Source: SYFY01 sp041752315 (GTDB lineage Bacteria; Pseudomonadota; Gammaproteobacteria; Pseudomonadales; Azotimanducaceae). Taken from it: DNA of 64,000 bases. Numbering within the stretch: position 1 is the stretch's first letter; each line of letters opens with the position of its first letter. A model generated the notes under the pieces. It worked only from the letters and a program-made list of their open reading frames with translations, was not told the DNA's origin and made no database searches. A program made the position numbers and the translations under genes. This document shows, in pieces, positions 50,358-59,341 of this stretch. Location of the stretch: contig JBGSHJ010000011.1 of NCBI GenBank assembly GCA_041752315.1, forward strand, positions 1-64,000. Direction: 5' to 3'.

Positions 50358-52253
50358 GTGACTGAAGTCCGATATTCCGCTGCCTCGTTGCAGGTCCTCA
50401 CCGGTCTCGAGCCCGTGCGCCGCCGACCCGGCATGTATACCGATACTACGCGCCCCAATCACCTGGTCCAGGAAGTCGTCGATAACAGCGTCGATGAAGC
50501 GCTGGCGGGACATGCCCAGAATATTGATGTCCGCATATTCAAGGATGGGTCGGCAGAAGTCATCGATGACGGTCGTGGCATGCCGGTGGATGTTCATCCG
50601 GAGCACAAGGTCTCAGGCGTTGAGCTGATCCTCACCAGGTTGCACGCAGGTGGAAAATTCAACAACGACAATTACCGGTTCTCCGGCGGCCTGCATGGTG
50701 TGGGTGTGTCGGTGGTCAATGCCCTGTCGGAAAAACTGCAGGTTGAAGTCAAGCGTGACGGCTTTGTCTATGTGCAGGATTACCGCAAAGGTGAACCCCA
50801 GGGCAAGCTGAAGCAGACGGGTGCGGTTGGCAAACGCAACACGGGAACACGGGTCTGGTTCTTGCCGGAAGCATCGTTTTTTGATTCACCCAACATTTCG
50901 GTCAGCCGTCTCAAGCACCTTTTGCGGGCCAAGGCGGTGCTGTGTCCGGGGCTGCGGCTGTCGATCAGCGTGGAAGGCCGTGAGCAAGAAAACGAAACCT
51001 GGTTTTTCGAAGATGGTCTCACCGGTTATCTGCGGCGTTCTCTGGAAGGGATTGACTGTGTTCTGGCTGAACCATTCCAGCACTCGGCAACCGGCAATAC
51101 GGAAGCCGTGGACTGGGCGATCAACTGGGCACTGGAGAATGTCGAACTTACCTGCGAAAGCTATGTAAACCTGATTCCGACACCGCAAGGCGGAACCCAC
51201 GTCAACGGCCTGCGTTCCGGTCTCATCGAAGCGCTCAAGGAATTCTGCGAATTCCGCAATCTGCTGCCACGAGGCATCAAGCTTTCGGGTGAAGATCTCT
51301 GGGACCAGTGCTGTTTTGTCCTCTCGGCGAAGATGGCCGACCCTCAGTTTTCCGGGCAGACCAAGGAAAAACTGTCTTCCCGGCAATCGGTGGCCTTTGT
51401 GGGAGGTGTGGCGAAGGACGCGTTCAGCCTTTGGCTCAATGAACATCCCCAGGATGGCGCGAAACTCGCGGAGCTTGCCATCAGCAATGCGCAGCGGCGA
51501 GCGCTGGCCGGTCGCAAGGTCGTGCGCAAGAAGATCACGGCGGGCCCCGCATTGCCCGGCAAGCTCGCTGACTGTTCGGGACAGGATGCCAGCCGATCCG
51601 AGCTCTTTCTGGTGGAAGGGGATTCTGCAGGGGGCAGTGCCAAACAGGCTCGTGATCGCGAATTCCAGGCGATCATGCCGCTGCGGGGCAAGATCCTGAA
51701 CACCTGGGAAGTTGATGTCGATCAGGTGCTCGCGTCCCAGGAAGTACACGATATCGCCATCGCGATAGGCGTCGATCCTGGCTCTGCAGACCTGTCCAAT
51801 CTGCGGTACGACAAAGTGTGCATCCTTGCCGATGCGGACTCCGATGGGGCACACATCGCAACGCTGCTGTGCGCACTGTTTCTCCGCCACTTTCGACCTC
51901 TGGTCTCGGCTGGTCATGTTTTCATCGCGATGCCGCCGCTGTATCGCATCGATGTTGGCAAGGAAGTTTTTTATGCACTTGACGAAAGCGAGAAGGCGGG
52001 TGTGCTGGACCGGATTGCTGCCGAGAAAAAAGGCGGCAAGGTGATCGTGCAGCGGTTCAAGGGTCTGGGCGAAATGAATCCGATGCAGTTGCGCGAGACC
52101 ACCATGGATCCCGACACGCGGCGACTGGTGCGGCTGACCCTGGACACAGGGACCGAAACCGATGAGATGATGGATATGCTTCTGGCCAAGAAGCGGGCGG
52201 GTGATCGACGTGTCTGGCTGGAGAGCAACGGTGATCAGGCCGTCATCGACTGA
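50358..52253 (+). CDS. parE: DNA topoisomerase IV subunit B
   Basis: The 631-residue subunit has the GHKL ATPase domain (QEVVDNSVDEALAGHA, VIDDGRGMPVD, SGGLHGVGVSVVNALS) and the transducer. The TOPRIM region has LFLVEGDSAGGSAKQARDR, PLRGKILNTWEVD and ILADADSDGAHIATLL, and the end shows QRFKGLGEMNPMQLRETTMD. Length matches ParE rather than GyrB of most gammaproteobacteria. It pairs with parC to decatenate chromosomes. The start is GTG at 50358. parC follows after 73 bases. Confidence 0.97.
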   Translation: MTEVRYSAASLQVLTGLEPVRRRPGMYTDTTRPNHLVQEVVDNSVDEALAGHAQNIDVRIFKDGSAEVIDDGRGMPVDVHPEHKVSGVELILTRLHAGGKFNNDNYRFSGGLHGVGVSVVNALSEKLQVEVKRDGFVYVQDYRKGEPQGKLKQTGAVGKRNTGTRVWFLPEASFFDSPNISVSRLKHLLRAKAVLCPGLRLSISVEGREQENETWFFEDGLTGYLRRSLEGIDCVLAEPFQHSATGNTEAVDWAINWALENVELTCESYVNLIPTPQGGTHVNGLRSGLIEALKEFCEFRNLLPRGIKLSGEDLWDQCCFVLSAKMADPQFSGQTKEKLSSRQSVAFVGGVAKDAFSLWLNEHPQDGAKLAELAISNAQRRALAGRKVVRKKITAGPALPGKLADCSGQDASRSELFLVEGDSAGGSAKQARDREFQAIMPLRGKILNTWEVDVDQVLASQEVHDIAIAIGVDPGSADLSNLRYDKVCILADADSDGAHIATLLCALFLRHFRPLVSAGHVFIAMPPLYRIDVGKEVFYALDESEKAGVLDRIAAEKKGGKVIVQRFKGLGEMNPMQLRETTMDPDTRRLVRLTLDTGTETDEMMDMLLAKKRAGDRRVWLESNGDQAVID

Positions 52254-52326
52254 GGGAACAGGCTCTCGATGACGTTGAATACCTGAAGCTAATGCGTACG
52301 TTCTCGAACAACTGAAATACAGGGCA

Positions 52327-54570
52327 ATGCAAAACGACATCCAGGATCTTGAATCGCTGCCGATGCGGACCTATACGGAACGCGCGTACCTCGACTATGC
52401 GATGTATGTCATCAACGACCGCGCCCTGCCGCACATTGGCGATGGCCTGAAGCCGGTGCAGCGCCGGATCATATATGCGATGAGTGAGCTGGGGCTGGAC
52501 AACACCGCCAAGTTCGCAAAGTCGTCCCGCACCGTTGGGGACGTGCTGGGCAAATTCCATCCGCACGGTGATTCGGCCTGTTATGAAGCCATGGTCCTGA
52601 TGGCACAACCGTTTTCGTTCCGTTATCCGCTGATCGAAGGGCAAGGCAACTGGGGCTCTCCGGATGATCCGAAGAGCTTTGCGGCGATGCGTTACACCGA
52701 AGCAAAATTGTCGCGTTACGCCGCGTTGCTCCTGAACGAGGCAACCCAGGGCACGGTGGATGAAGTACCGAATTTCGACTCGTCCTTTACCGAGCCGAAG
52801 CTGTTGCCGGCCGAGGTGCCATTTGTTCTGCTGAACGGCTCCAGTGGCATAGCGGTGGGCATGGCGACGGACATCCCGCCGCACAACCTGAAGGAAATCG
52901 TTGGGGCCTGCGTGCACCTGCTGGACAACCCGAAAGCGACGATGGCCGACCTGATGGCCTGGATCAAGGCACCGGACTTTCCAAGCCAGGCGGAAATCAT
53001 CACGCCAACCGCGGAACTGCTGGCCATCTATGAGTCCGGGCGCGGCACGCTGAAAACCAGGGCGCGTTACACCCGCGAGGATGGGGATATCGTCATCACG
53101 GCGCTGCCGTATCAGTCATCACCAGCCAAGGTGCTGGAACAGATCGCGGCTCAGATGCAGCAGAAAAAACTGCCGATGCTGAACGATCTGCGGGATGAAT
53201 CAGATCATGAAAACCCGACGCGACTGGTCCTCGTGACACGTTCAAGCCGGATCGATGCGGATCGGTTGATGAGCCATCTGTTTGCAACCACGGATCTCGA
53301 GCGCACACATCGGGTCAATCTGAACATGATCGGCCTGGATCAGCGACCGCAGACCAAGACCCTGCTGGGGATACTCCACGAGTGGCTGCGTTTCCGGCAG
53401 GATACGGTGACGCGCCGATTGCAGTTCCGCCTCGACAAGATCAATGATCGGCTGCATATCCTCGACGGATTGCTGATTGCCTTCCTCAATATCGACGAAG
53501 TGATCCGCATCATTCGCGAGGAGGACCATCCACGAAACGCGTTGATGGCGCGTTTTGGTCTGAGTGAACGACAGGCCAACTCGATACTTGATATCCGGTT
53601 GCGGCAATTGGCCAAGCTGGAAGAAATCGAGATCCGCGGAGAAAAGGACCGGCTCGAAGCCGAGCGCTCCGACCTCGAAAAAGTGCTTGGTTCCCGCGCC
53701 AGACTGCTCACGCTGGTGAAAAAGGAGCTGCAGGAGATCGCCAAAAAATACGGCGATGAACGCATGTCGCCGATGGCTGGTGAGATTGTCGAAGCCGCTG
53801 CGTACACCGAAGAGGATCTGGTTTCCAACGAACCTGTCACGGTCGTCCTGTCCGACAAGGGATGGGTGCGTTCAGCCAAGGGTCATGAGCTGGATCCCAG
53901 AGAACTTGGATATCGGTCAGGAGATTCTTTTGGCCAGGCGGTCCGGGGTCGAAGCAATGACCTGCTGCTCTTTTTTGATACGACCGGACGCAGCTACTAC
54001 CTCGCGCCTCACACGCTGCCGTCAGCGCGAGGTCAGGGTGAGCCGTTAACGGGGCGGCTGAACCCCCCGGACACGGCAAGATTCATCGGTGTAGTCATCG
54101 GCAATGCAGCGACCCGGGTACTGATGGCGTCCAACGCCGGCTACGGTTTTGTCGGTCGGCTCGAAGACATGCTGACCAAGAATCGGGCTGGCAAGGCTTG
54201 CCTGTCGGTGCCTGAGGGTGCACAGGCGCTGCCTCCGGTTTGCATCCCCGAGGGGGAAGGAACACTACGCGTTTGTGCGTTGACCAATCAGGGTCGGCTG
54301 CTGGTGTTTCCGCTGTCGGAGTTGCCGGAACTGCCCCGCGGCAAGGGCAACAAGATCCTCAACATCCCCAGTGCCGACTTCAAGAGCGGTGAGGAGTTTC
54401 TGCTTGGAGTGCAGGTTGTTGCTGAAGGACAGCACTTGCTGGTTCATGCCGGCCAACGGCATCTGCGCCTCAAGCGAGGTGATCTGGAGGATTATTCAGG
54501 GGAGCGCGCACGGCGTGGCAAGCAACTGCCGCGAGGATTTCAGCGGGTCGATGCGATGGCGGTCGAATAG
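52327..54570 (+). CDS. parC: DNA topoisomerase IV subunit A
   Basis: The 747-residue subunit carries the DNA-cleavage domain with catalytic Tyr123 (AAMRYTEAKLSRYA). The quinolone-determining region GKFHPHGDSACYEAMVLMAQ has Ser83 and Glu87, the usual sensitive residues. Downstream are the GyrA/ParC tower and coiled coil (ERQANSILDIRLRQLAKLEE) and a C-terminal beta-propeller. Length is close to E. coli ParC (752). The last 31 bases overlap the convergent ytjB/ahpA-like gene. Confidence 0.97.
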   Translation: MQNDIQDLESLPMRTYTERAYLDYAMYVINDRALPHIGDGLKPVQRRIIYAMSELGLDNTAKFAKSSRTVGDVLGKFHPHGDSACYEAMVLMAQPFSFRYPLIEGQGNWGSPDDPKSFAAMRYTEAKLSRYAALLLNEATQGTVDEVPNFDSSFTEPKLLPAEVPFVLLNGSSGIAVGMATDIPPHNLKEIVGACVHLLDNPKATMADLMAWIKAPDFPSQAEIITPTAELLAIYESGRGTLKTRARYTREDGDIVITALPYQSSPAKVLEQIAAQMQQKKLPMLNDLRDESDHENPTRLVLVTRSSRIDADRLMSHLFATTDLERTHRVNLNMIGLDQRPQTKTLLGILHEWLRFRQDTVTRRLQFRLDKINDRLHILDGLLIAFLNIDEVIRIIREEDHPRNALMARFGLSERQANSILDIRLRQLAKLEEIEIRGEKDRLEAERSDLEKVLGSRARLLTLVKKELQEIAKKYGDERMSPMAGEIVEAAAYTEEDLVSNEPVTVVLSDKGWVRSAKGHELDPRELGYRSGDSFGQAVRGRSNDLLLFFDTTGRSYYLAPHTLPSARGQGEPLTGRLNPPDTARFIGVVIGNAATRVLMASNAGYGFVGRLEDMLTKNRAGKACLSVPEGAQALPPVCIPEGEGTLRVCALTNQGRLLVFPLSELPELPRGKGNKILNIPSADFKSGEEFLLGVQVVAEGQHLLVHAGQRHLRLKRGDLEDYSGERARRGKQLPRGFQRVDAMAVE

Positions 54571-55673
54571 CCCAGCAGGGCGTCGACCTGTTGATGCAAC
54601 AATTCCGAGTGCGGTTCGGCAAGTGCATTGATGCAGAAGGAAGTGCCGGTGATGCTGGCGATATCGGCCAGCATGGGGTTGTCCAGCGCTTGTGCGAGGC
54701 AACGCTCTGGCTGGGCCAGCGATGTCATGAAATCATGACTGGCGATCAACGAATCTTCCGGCGCAAAGGCTGCGAGCAAGGATGCGTCGGCAATGACTTC
54801 AGCCCTGATGTCGCGATTGGGTGACGCCATGACACGATGCAGTGCGAAGCGAAACTGCACGTCCTGATCGGCCTCCGCGAGAACCCTGTTCAGCAGCCAG
54901 GCAGCACACACGGCGTTGAAACCGGCGTCTTCGCTCGCGGCAAATTCAAGCAACAGGCTGGCACTGACACCGATGCGAGCGCTGCCCTGATAGAGCCTGG
55001 CAACCCGTTCTGCCTTGAGCATCACACGCTCGCCGATCTCGCGACGGGCGTCACTGGAAAAGTTCAGCTGATTGTAGAAGTTGCCGACCAGCAGCCATCG
55101 AGGCGCAAGCGGCGCTTCTTCTTCGTTCTGATCCTCGATTTCGAGAGTGGCCGTCCGGTGACGACGGATCAGGAGCAATTCATGCAGCAGCATGGTCAGC
55201 AGCGGCGTCAACAGCAGGAGTGCGATGGTCGCTGTGAACTGAGGCAACCTGCCAGCCAGGCTGAATGCTTCCGCGGTCAATCTAACCCGTACCACTCCAC
55301 GCGGAGTCTGTCCGACATTCACGGAACGGGTGAATTCCTGATGGTCTGCGACGGCAGAGGTCATGTCACCGCTTTCGACGATGGGTGCACCGGAAATGGC
55401 GTAAAAGCCCGTGCCCATCACATCACGCAGGCCGGCCAGGCGATTTGTCAAGACAAACAGATGCACGGTGTCCGGTGTCAGCATCGCTTCCTGTCCCTGC
55501 AGGGCGAGCGTTTCGGTGATCGAGTTGCCGTAGTCCGTAGCCCGCGACCGCTCGACCGACGAGCCATCCCAGATGATCCAGAAACCCGTCAGCACAATGG
55601 ATGTACACAGGAGCGAGATCCATCCCGTTGCCTGTTGTCGTTTGACGAGTTCCAACCAAAACGCTAGCGTCAA
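54540..55673 (-). CDS. AhpA/YtjB-family membrane protein
   Basis: The 377-residue protein has an N-terminal membrane helix (TGWISLLCTSIVLTGFWIIW), a periplasmic domain of about 110 residues and a second helix (ATIALLLLTPLLTMLLHELL). A C-terminal cytosolic region follows, with NFYNQLNFSSDARREIGERV and SALL-type helices. This is the layout of YtjB/Smp proteins, which are encoded next to serB in E. coli too. The role is unknown. I placed the start at TTG 55673; the upstream frame to 55775 overlaps the divergent serB gene. Its 3' end overlaps parC. Confidence 0.85.
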   Translation of the reverse strand: MTLAFWLELVKRQQATGWISLLCTSIVLTGFWIIWDGSSVERSRATDYGNSITETLALQGQEAMLTPDTVHLFVLTNRLAGLRDVMGTGFYAISGAPIVESGDMTSAVADHQEFTRSVNVGQTPRGVVRVRLTAEAFSLAGRLPQFTATIALLLLTPLLTMLLHELLLIRRHRTATLEIEDQNEEEAPLAPRWLLVGNFYNQLNFSSDARREIGERVMLKAERVARLYQGSARIGVSASLLLEFAASEDAGFNAVCAAWLLNRVLAEADQDVQFRFALHRVMASPNRDIRAEVIADASLLAAFAPEDSLIASHDFMTSLAQPERCLAQALDNPMLADIASITGTSFCINALAEPHSELLHQQVDALLGYSTAIASTR

Positions 55674-55699
55674 CGCGCGTCGACTCCGGGAAACAGCTG

Positions 55700-56935
55700 T
55701 TGTTGAAAAAGATTGTGCTGGTAACAGTCGCGGGTCGAGATCGGCCCGGGCTGATGGCCATGTTGACATCGACATTCCGACGATTTCAAGTGCAGGTCCT
55801 CGACGTTGGTCAATCTGTCATCCACGATCAGCTGGCGCTTGGCTTTTTGCTGAGGGTCGATGGATCCGCCGAGGCATCCGCACAGCAGGAAATTGCCAGG
55901 TTGTGCAGGGATGCCGGTGTGATTGCGCAATTCGAACTGGTTACGGCAGACCGATACGCCGACTGGGTCAGTGCTTCAGGCAAGCCGGCCTACATCATCA
56001 CCCTGCTGGCAGCCGGAGATCCGGTCGCTGAATTGAATGCGGTCAGCTCCATCACCAGAGCCGAAGGGCTGAACATCGAGACCATTCGCAGACTGTCGGA
56101 ACGGGTGCGTCTCGATCTGGTCGACACACCCAGGCAAAGCATCGTTGAAATGCGGGTTCGGGGCGAGCTTGCCGAGCCAGAGCGACTGCAGGCGGCACTG
56201 CTCGCAGTCGCTGCGGAACATGGTTTCGACTTCAGTGTCCAGGCCGACACCGTCTATCGTCGGCATCGGCGTCTGGTCGCCTTTGACATGGATTCCACGT
56301 TGATCAATGCCGAGGTCATTGATGAACTGGCGAAGTTGCACGGCGTTGGTGCCCAGGTTGCAGCGATCACCGAGAGTGCGATGCGAGGCGAGCTTGATTT
56401 TCAGGCGAGCTTCCGTGCACGCGTGGCGGCGTTGAAGGGGCTGTCGGCGGATGCTTTCCAGGTGGTGGCCGCGCGGGTCGAGCTGAATCCCGGGGCTGAA
56501 CGACTGATCCGCACATTGCGGCACTTCGGCTACAAGACTGCGATCCTGTCCGGTGGCTTCACCTATGTCGGTGAACACCTGCGCAAACGATTGAAGATCG
56601 ACTACGTCATCGCCAATGATCTGGTGATCAGGGATGGTCTCATTACCGGCGAGGTAGCCGGGGCCATTGTTGATGCGCGGCGCAAGGCGGAGGCGCTGGC
56701 ACAGATCGCGCGGTCGGAAGACATACATATCGCGCAGACCATTGCCATCGGCGATGGTGCAAACGATTTGCCCATGCTGAGCATGGCTGGCCTGGGTGTG
56801 GCTTACCATGCAAAGCCCCTGGTTCGTCAATCGGCAAGCCATGCCATCTCGCGCTTTGGTCTGGACGCGATCCTGTATCTGCTGGGTTTTTCGGATTACG
56901 ACCTGCAGCACCTGGAGCGGCCGGATGAACAGTGA
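55700..56935 (+). CDS. serB: Phosphoserine phosphatase with N-terminal ACT domains
   Basis: The 411-residue protein has two N-terminal ACT-like regulatory regions (IVLVTVAGRDRPGLMAMLTS, KPAYIITLLAAGDPVAEL) and a HAD-superfamily phosphatase. The catalytic motif I is RLVAFDMDSTLINAEVIDEL, motif II is ILSGGFTYVGEHL, and motif III/IV is IAIGDGANDLPMLSMAGLGV. It completes serine synthesis. The start is one of two adjacent TTG codons (55700 or 55703). It is divergent from the ytjB/ahpA-like gene. Confidence 0.96.
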   Translation: MLKKIVLVTVAGRDRPGLMAMLTSTFRRFQVQVLDVGQSVIHDQLALGFLLRVDGSAEASAQQEIARLCRDAGVIAQFELVTADRYADWVSASGKPAYIITLLAAGDPVAELNAVSSITRAEGLNIETIRRLSERVRLDLVDTPRQSIVEMRVRGELAEPERLQAALLAVAAEHGFDFSVQADTVYRRHRRLVAFDMDSTLINAEVIDELAKLHGVGAQVAAITESAMRGELDFQASFRARVAALKGLSADAFQVVAARVELNPGAERLIRTLRHFGYKTAILSGGFTYVGEHLRKRLKIDYVIANDLVIRDGLITGEVAGAIVDARRKAEALAQIARSEDIHIAQTIAIGDGANDLPMLSMAGLGVAYHAKPLVRQSASHAISRFGLDAILYLLGFSDYDLQHLERPDEQ

Positions 56936-56962
56936 CCGGACCCGTTGGCGGGGGAGGAGACA

Positions 56963-57268
56963 TTGAACGACCAGGTACAACTGCCCGGAATCGTCAGGTT
57001 CTGGGTGGATGAAAGTGTCTGTATCGCCCAGCGCCGATGTGTTCAGGAGGCGCCCGGTTTGATGCAAGACAGGCACGCCAGCGGTGGTCCGTTGATTGTC
57101 TGTGACAAGCCGGCCGATGCTGAACAGGCGCTGCAGATTCTCAATGCAGCCTGGGTTTGTCCGGTTGCTGCTTTCAAGGTGGAACTTGACGATGGGTCGG
57201 TGCGGGACAGTAACGACCGTTATGTGCGCGAACTAGTCAGGGAATACTCGAAGCTGGCCGGTCCCTGA
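56963..57268 (+). CDS. Small single-cluster ferredoxin
   Basis: The 101-residue protein has a first motif ESVCIAQRRCVQEAP and a second AAWVCPVAAFKV. Only three cysteines occur at cluster positions (C-x5-C and C-P), with Ala or Gln where a fourth ligand would be, as in the P450-type ferredoxins that carry a [3Fe-4S] or three-Cys [4Fe-4S] cluster. It is a likely low-potential electron carrier; the partner is unknown. The TTG at 56963 sits after an excellent GGGGAGGAG ribosome-binding site and was preferred over TTG 56945. Its stop directly abuts the stop of the convergent fimX-like gene. Confidence 0.88.
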   Translation: MNDQVQLPGIVRFWVDESVCIAQRRCVQEAPGLMQDRHASGGPLIVCDKPADAEQALQILNAAWVCPVAAFKVELDDGSVRDSNDRYVRELVREYSKLAGP

Positions 57269-59317
57269 TCAGTCTTCATCCTCAACGCTGAAATCGTAGT
57301 CCATTTCTGATCGGGGCTCCTGGAGATAGTGGCCCTGAATGTAGTTGGCCCCAGCTTGCCAGAGTGCCGACAACTGGGCAGCGCTCTCCACCATTGGAAC
57401 GACGGTGAATTTCCCGAGGCTCTGGAGCCGCTTCAGCATCGGACTGATCAGGTCTCCCTGCTGACCAAGGGTACGGATCAGGGAACCATCGATTTTTACC
57501 ATGTCCACCGCAACGACCTCCAGCAGGTCGAATGGCGCAGTGACCAGACCAAACCGACCGATGGCAGCCTGACAGTGCATGCGTTTCAGTCCCAGAACAA
57601 AATCAGCGGTTTCCTTCCTGAAGGTTACTGCATCCTTTTCGGTGATCTGGAAGATTACCGCGTCGCTTGGCAATCGTGCTGCCTTGATCGCCACTGTCAA
57701 CCACTTGATGAATTCGGCGTCAGCCACACTGTTGCTGGTGACGTTGATGGTCAATCGGGTGTTGTGGCCTTTGGCCCGATGGATGCACAGCGCCTTGATC
57801 GACTGGAGAATCACCCAACGATCCATCTTGGCGGCAACACCGTGTTCTATCGCAGTACGCAGGAACTGGTCGGGGACGTGTTCATTGCCTTCGCTGTCGA
57901 TCATTCGCAGGAAAACTTCGTAGTGTTCGTCGTTGTCGCCGCGCAGACTGATGATGGGCTGGTATAACAGGCGGAACGACTGGTTTTCGATGGCTTCGGT
58001 AATCCGCGCCACCATCTTGCCTGCTTCGTCGAGAATGGCGGGTGAGACAGCAGGTGTCTCGCCTTCCACGGTAATGGAACTGGTCTGGTTGGCGGCGATG
58101 ATGTCCTGGAGTTTCTGGTAGCCCGCGTCGAGGGCGTATTCGACGTCGGAGGCAATCCGCGCACCACACAGGGAAATCGTCAACGGAATGTTCTTGCCGG
58201 CCAGTTCGAAATTCTGTTTGGCAAGTTCCCGTTGCAGCGCATTCGCCCAGTCGAGTGCGGTGGCTCGATCGGTGCCGATCCGCGCGATCGTGAACTCGTT
58301 CTGGGAGAGACGGAGCACCGGATCACCGTTGCTGGCGGTTTGAACAAGCTCGAACACCTGATCTGCAATCCTGTCGGCGCGCAACAATCCGTACTCGGCG
58401 CGAATCTTGTCAAGCCCTTCGAGGCAGGCCAGGAACATTAAGGACTGTCGTTCGCCATTGGCGCTGTGGCGGTCTTCGCAGAGTTTGAGAAAGGAGCCGA
58501 GATCCAGGATGTCGCCTGGCGGAGGTGGTGGTGTTGCCATCGGGGCCGCCTGGAGAGGCAACAACGTAGCCTGCAGGCACGCCTCGCCTTCATAGGAGGA
58601 ATTGGCGAGGACCAGAATCCCGTCCACCGATTGGTCGTCGGTCGTGGTCGCCGTAAAGGAAAACCGCACTTCTTCGTTGCTGTTTCGAAGTGCCTTCATC
58701 TGATCCTTGAAATCGGCGGCACTGGCCGACGACAGAAAGTCGATCATCGACACACCGAGCATGTCATCGACATCGGCACAGCCAAAAAACTGCAGATAGG
58801 CCGGGTTGGCGTACACGTGCATACCTTCGTGCAGATAGGCGATTGGAGCACGTGAACCTTGCAGGAGGAGCAGGCAGCGCTGCTCGACTTCCTTGAATGA
58901 GCGACTGAGCTGGGTTGCGCGTATGCGCTGGCAGACATGCTCGATTTCGCGCTGCGCGACGTGGCCAAGATGCTCTTCATCGCGCAAACAGACGAGGTCA
59001 GTCGCGCCCAGGGTCATTGCCTCACCCGTGGTCCAGGGTGAATGCTCGGTGCTGCACAGAATGATGGGAATGGTCCTGCTGGCGGCCCGCAGCCGGGGCA
59101 ATAGACCCTCTACTCCAGGCTGGTCTACAAACAGGAAGGCGAGGTCACATTCATTGCCGGTAAACGCCTGCATCGTTGCATCGGCATCGGCCGTGCGCAG
59201 CATGCGCGTGGCATGGCCTGCATTGCGCAGAATCGAATCGATCCGCGCTGCGGTCTCTTCAGACTCTTCGGCGACCAATACCCGAATGGCTGCCGTGGGC
59301 GAGTGCGTAGCCGACAT
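57269..59317 (-). CDS. FimX-like protein (REC-like, PAS, degenerate GGDEF and EAL)
   Basis: The 682-residue protein has a receiver-like domain (about 11-130) whose phospho-Asp position is replaced (CDLAFLFVDQPG), and a PAS domain (about 145-265). A GGDEF-type domain follows with the signature changed to SQNEF (RLSQNEFTIARIG). The EAL domain has EVF in place of EAL (EVFLRMIDS) and altered metal residues (QITEKDAVTF, IGRFGLVTAPFD). Such changes abolish synthesis or hydrolysis; in FimX the EAL fold still binds c-di-GMP and governs type IV pilus assembly. The likely role is a c-di-GMP effector of pili. The neighbours serB, parC and psd match the fimX region I recall from Pseudomonas. Confidence 0.9.
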   Translation of the reverse strand: MSATHSPTAAIRVLVAEESEETAARIDSILRNAGHATRMLRTADADATMQAFTGNECDLAFLFVDQPGVEGLLPRLRAASRTIPIILCSTEHSPWTTGEAMTLGATDLVCLRDEEHLGHVAQREIEHVCQRIRATQLSRSFKEVEQRCLLLLQGSRAPIAYLHEGMHVYANPAYLQFFGCADVDDMLGVSMIDFLSSASAADFKDQMKALRNSNEEVRFSFTATTTDDQSVDGILVLANSSYEGEACLQATLLPLQAAPMATPPPPPGDILDLGSFLKLCEDRHSANGERQSLMFLACLEGLDKIRAEYGLLRADRIADQVFELVQTASNGDPVLRLSQNEFTIARIGTDRATALDWANALQRELAKQNFELAGKNIPLTISLCGARIASDVEYALDAGYQKLQDIIAANQTSSITVEGETPAVSPAILDEAGKMVARITEAIENQSFRLLYQPIISLRGDNDEHYEVFLRMIDSEGNEHVPDQFLRTAIEHGVAAKMDRWVILQSIKALCIHRAKGHNTRLTINVTSNSVADAEFIKWLTVAIKAARLPSDAVIFQITEKDAVTFRKETADFVLGLKRMHCQAAIGRFGLVTAPFDLLEVVAVDMVKIDGSLIRTLGQQGDLISPMLKRLQSLGKFTVVPMVESAAQLSALWQAGANYIQGHYLQEPRSEMDYDFSVEDED

Positions 59318-59341
59318 ATCCTTTTCGAACCACGATCGTCC

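Noticed and set aside
50886..52340. A 484-codon minus-strand frame opposite parE
   Set aside because: Antisense to the conserved ParE coding sequence; the residue pattern is that of a shadow frame.
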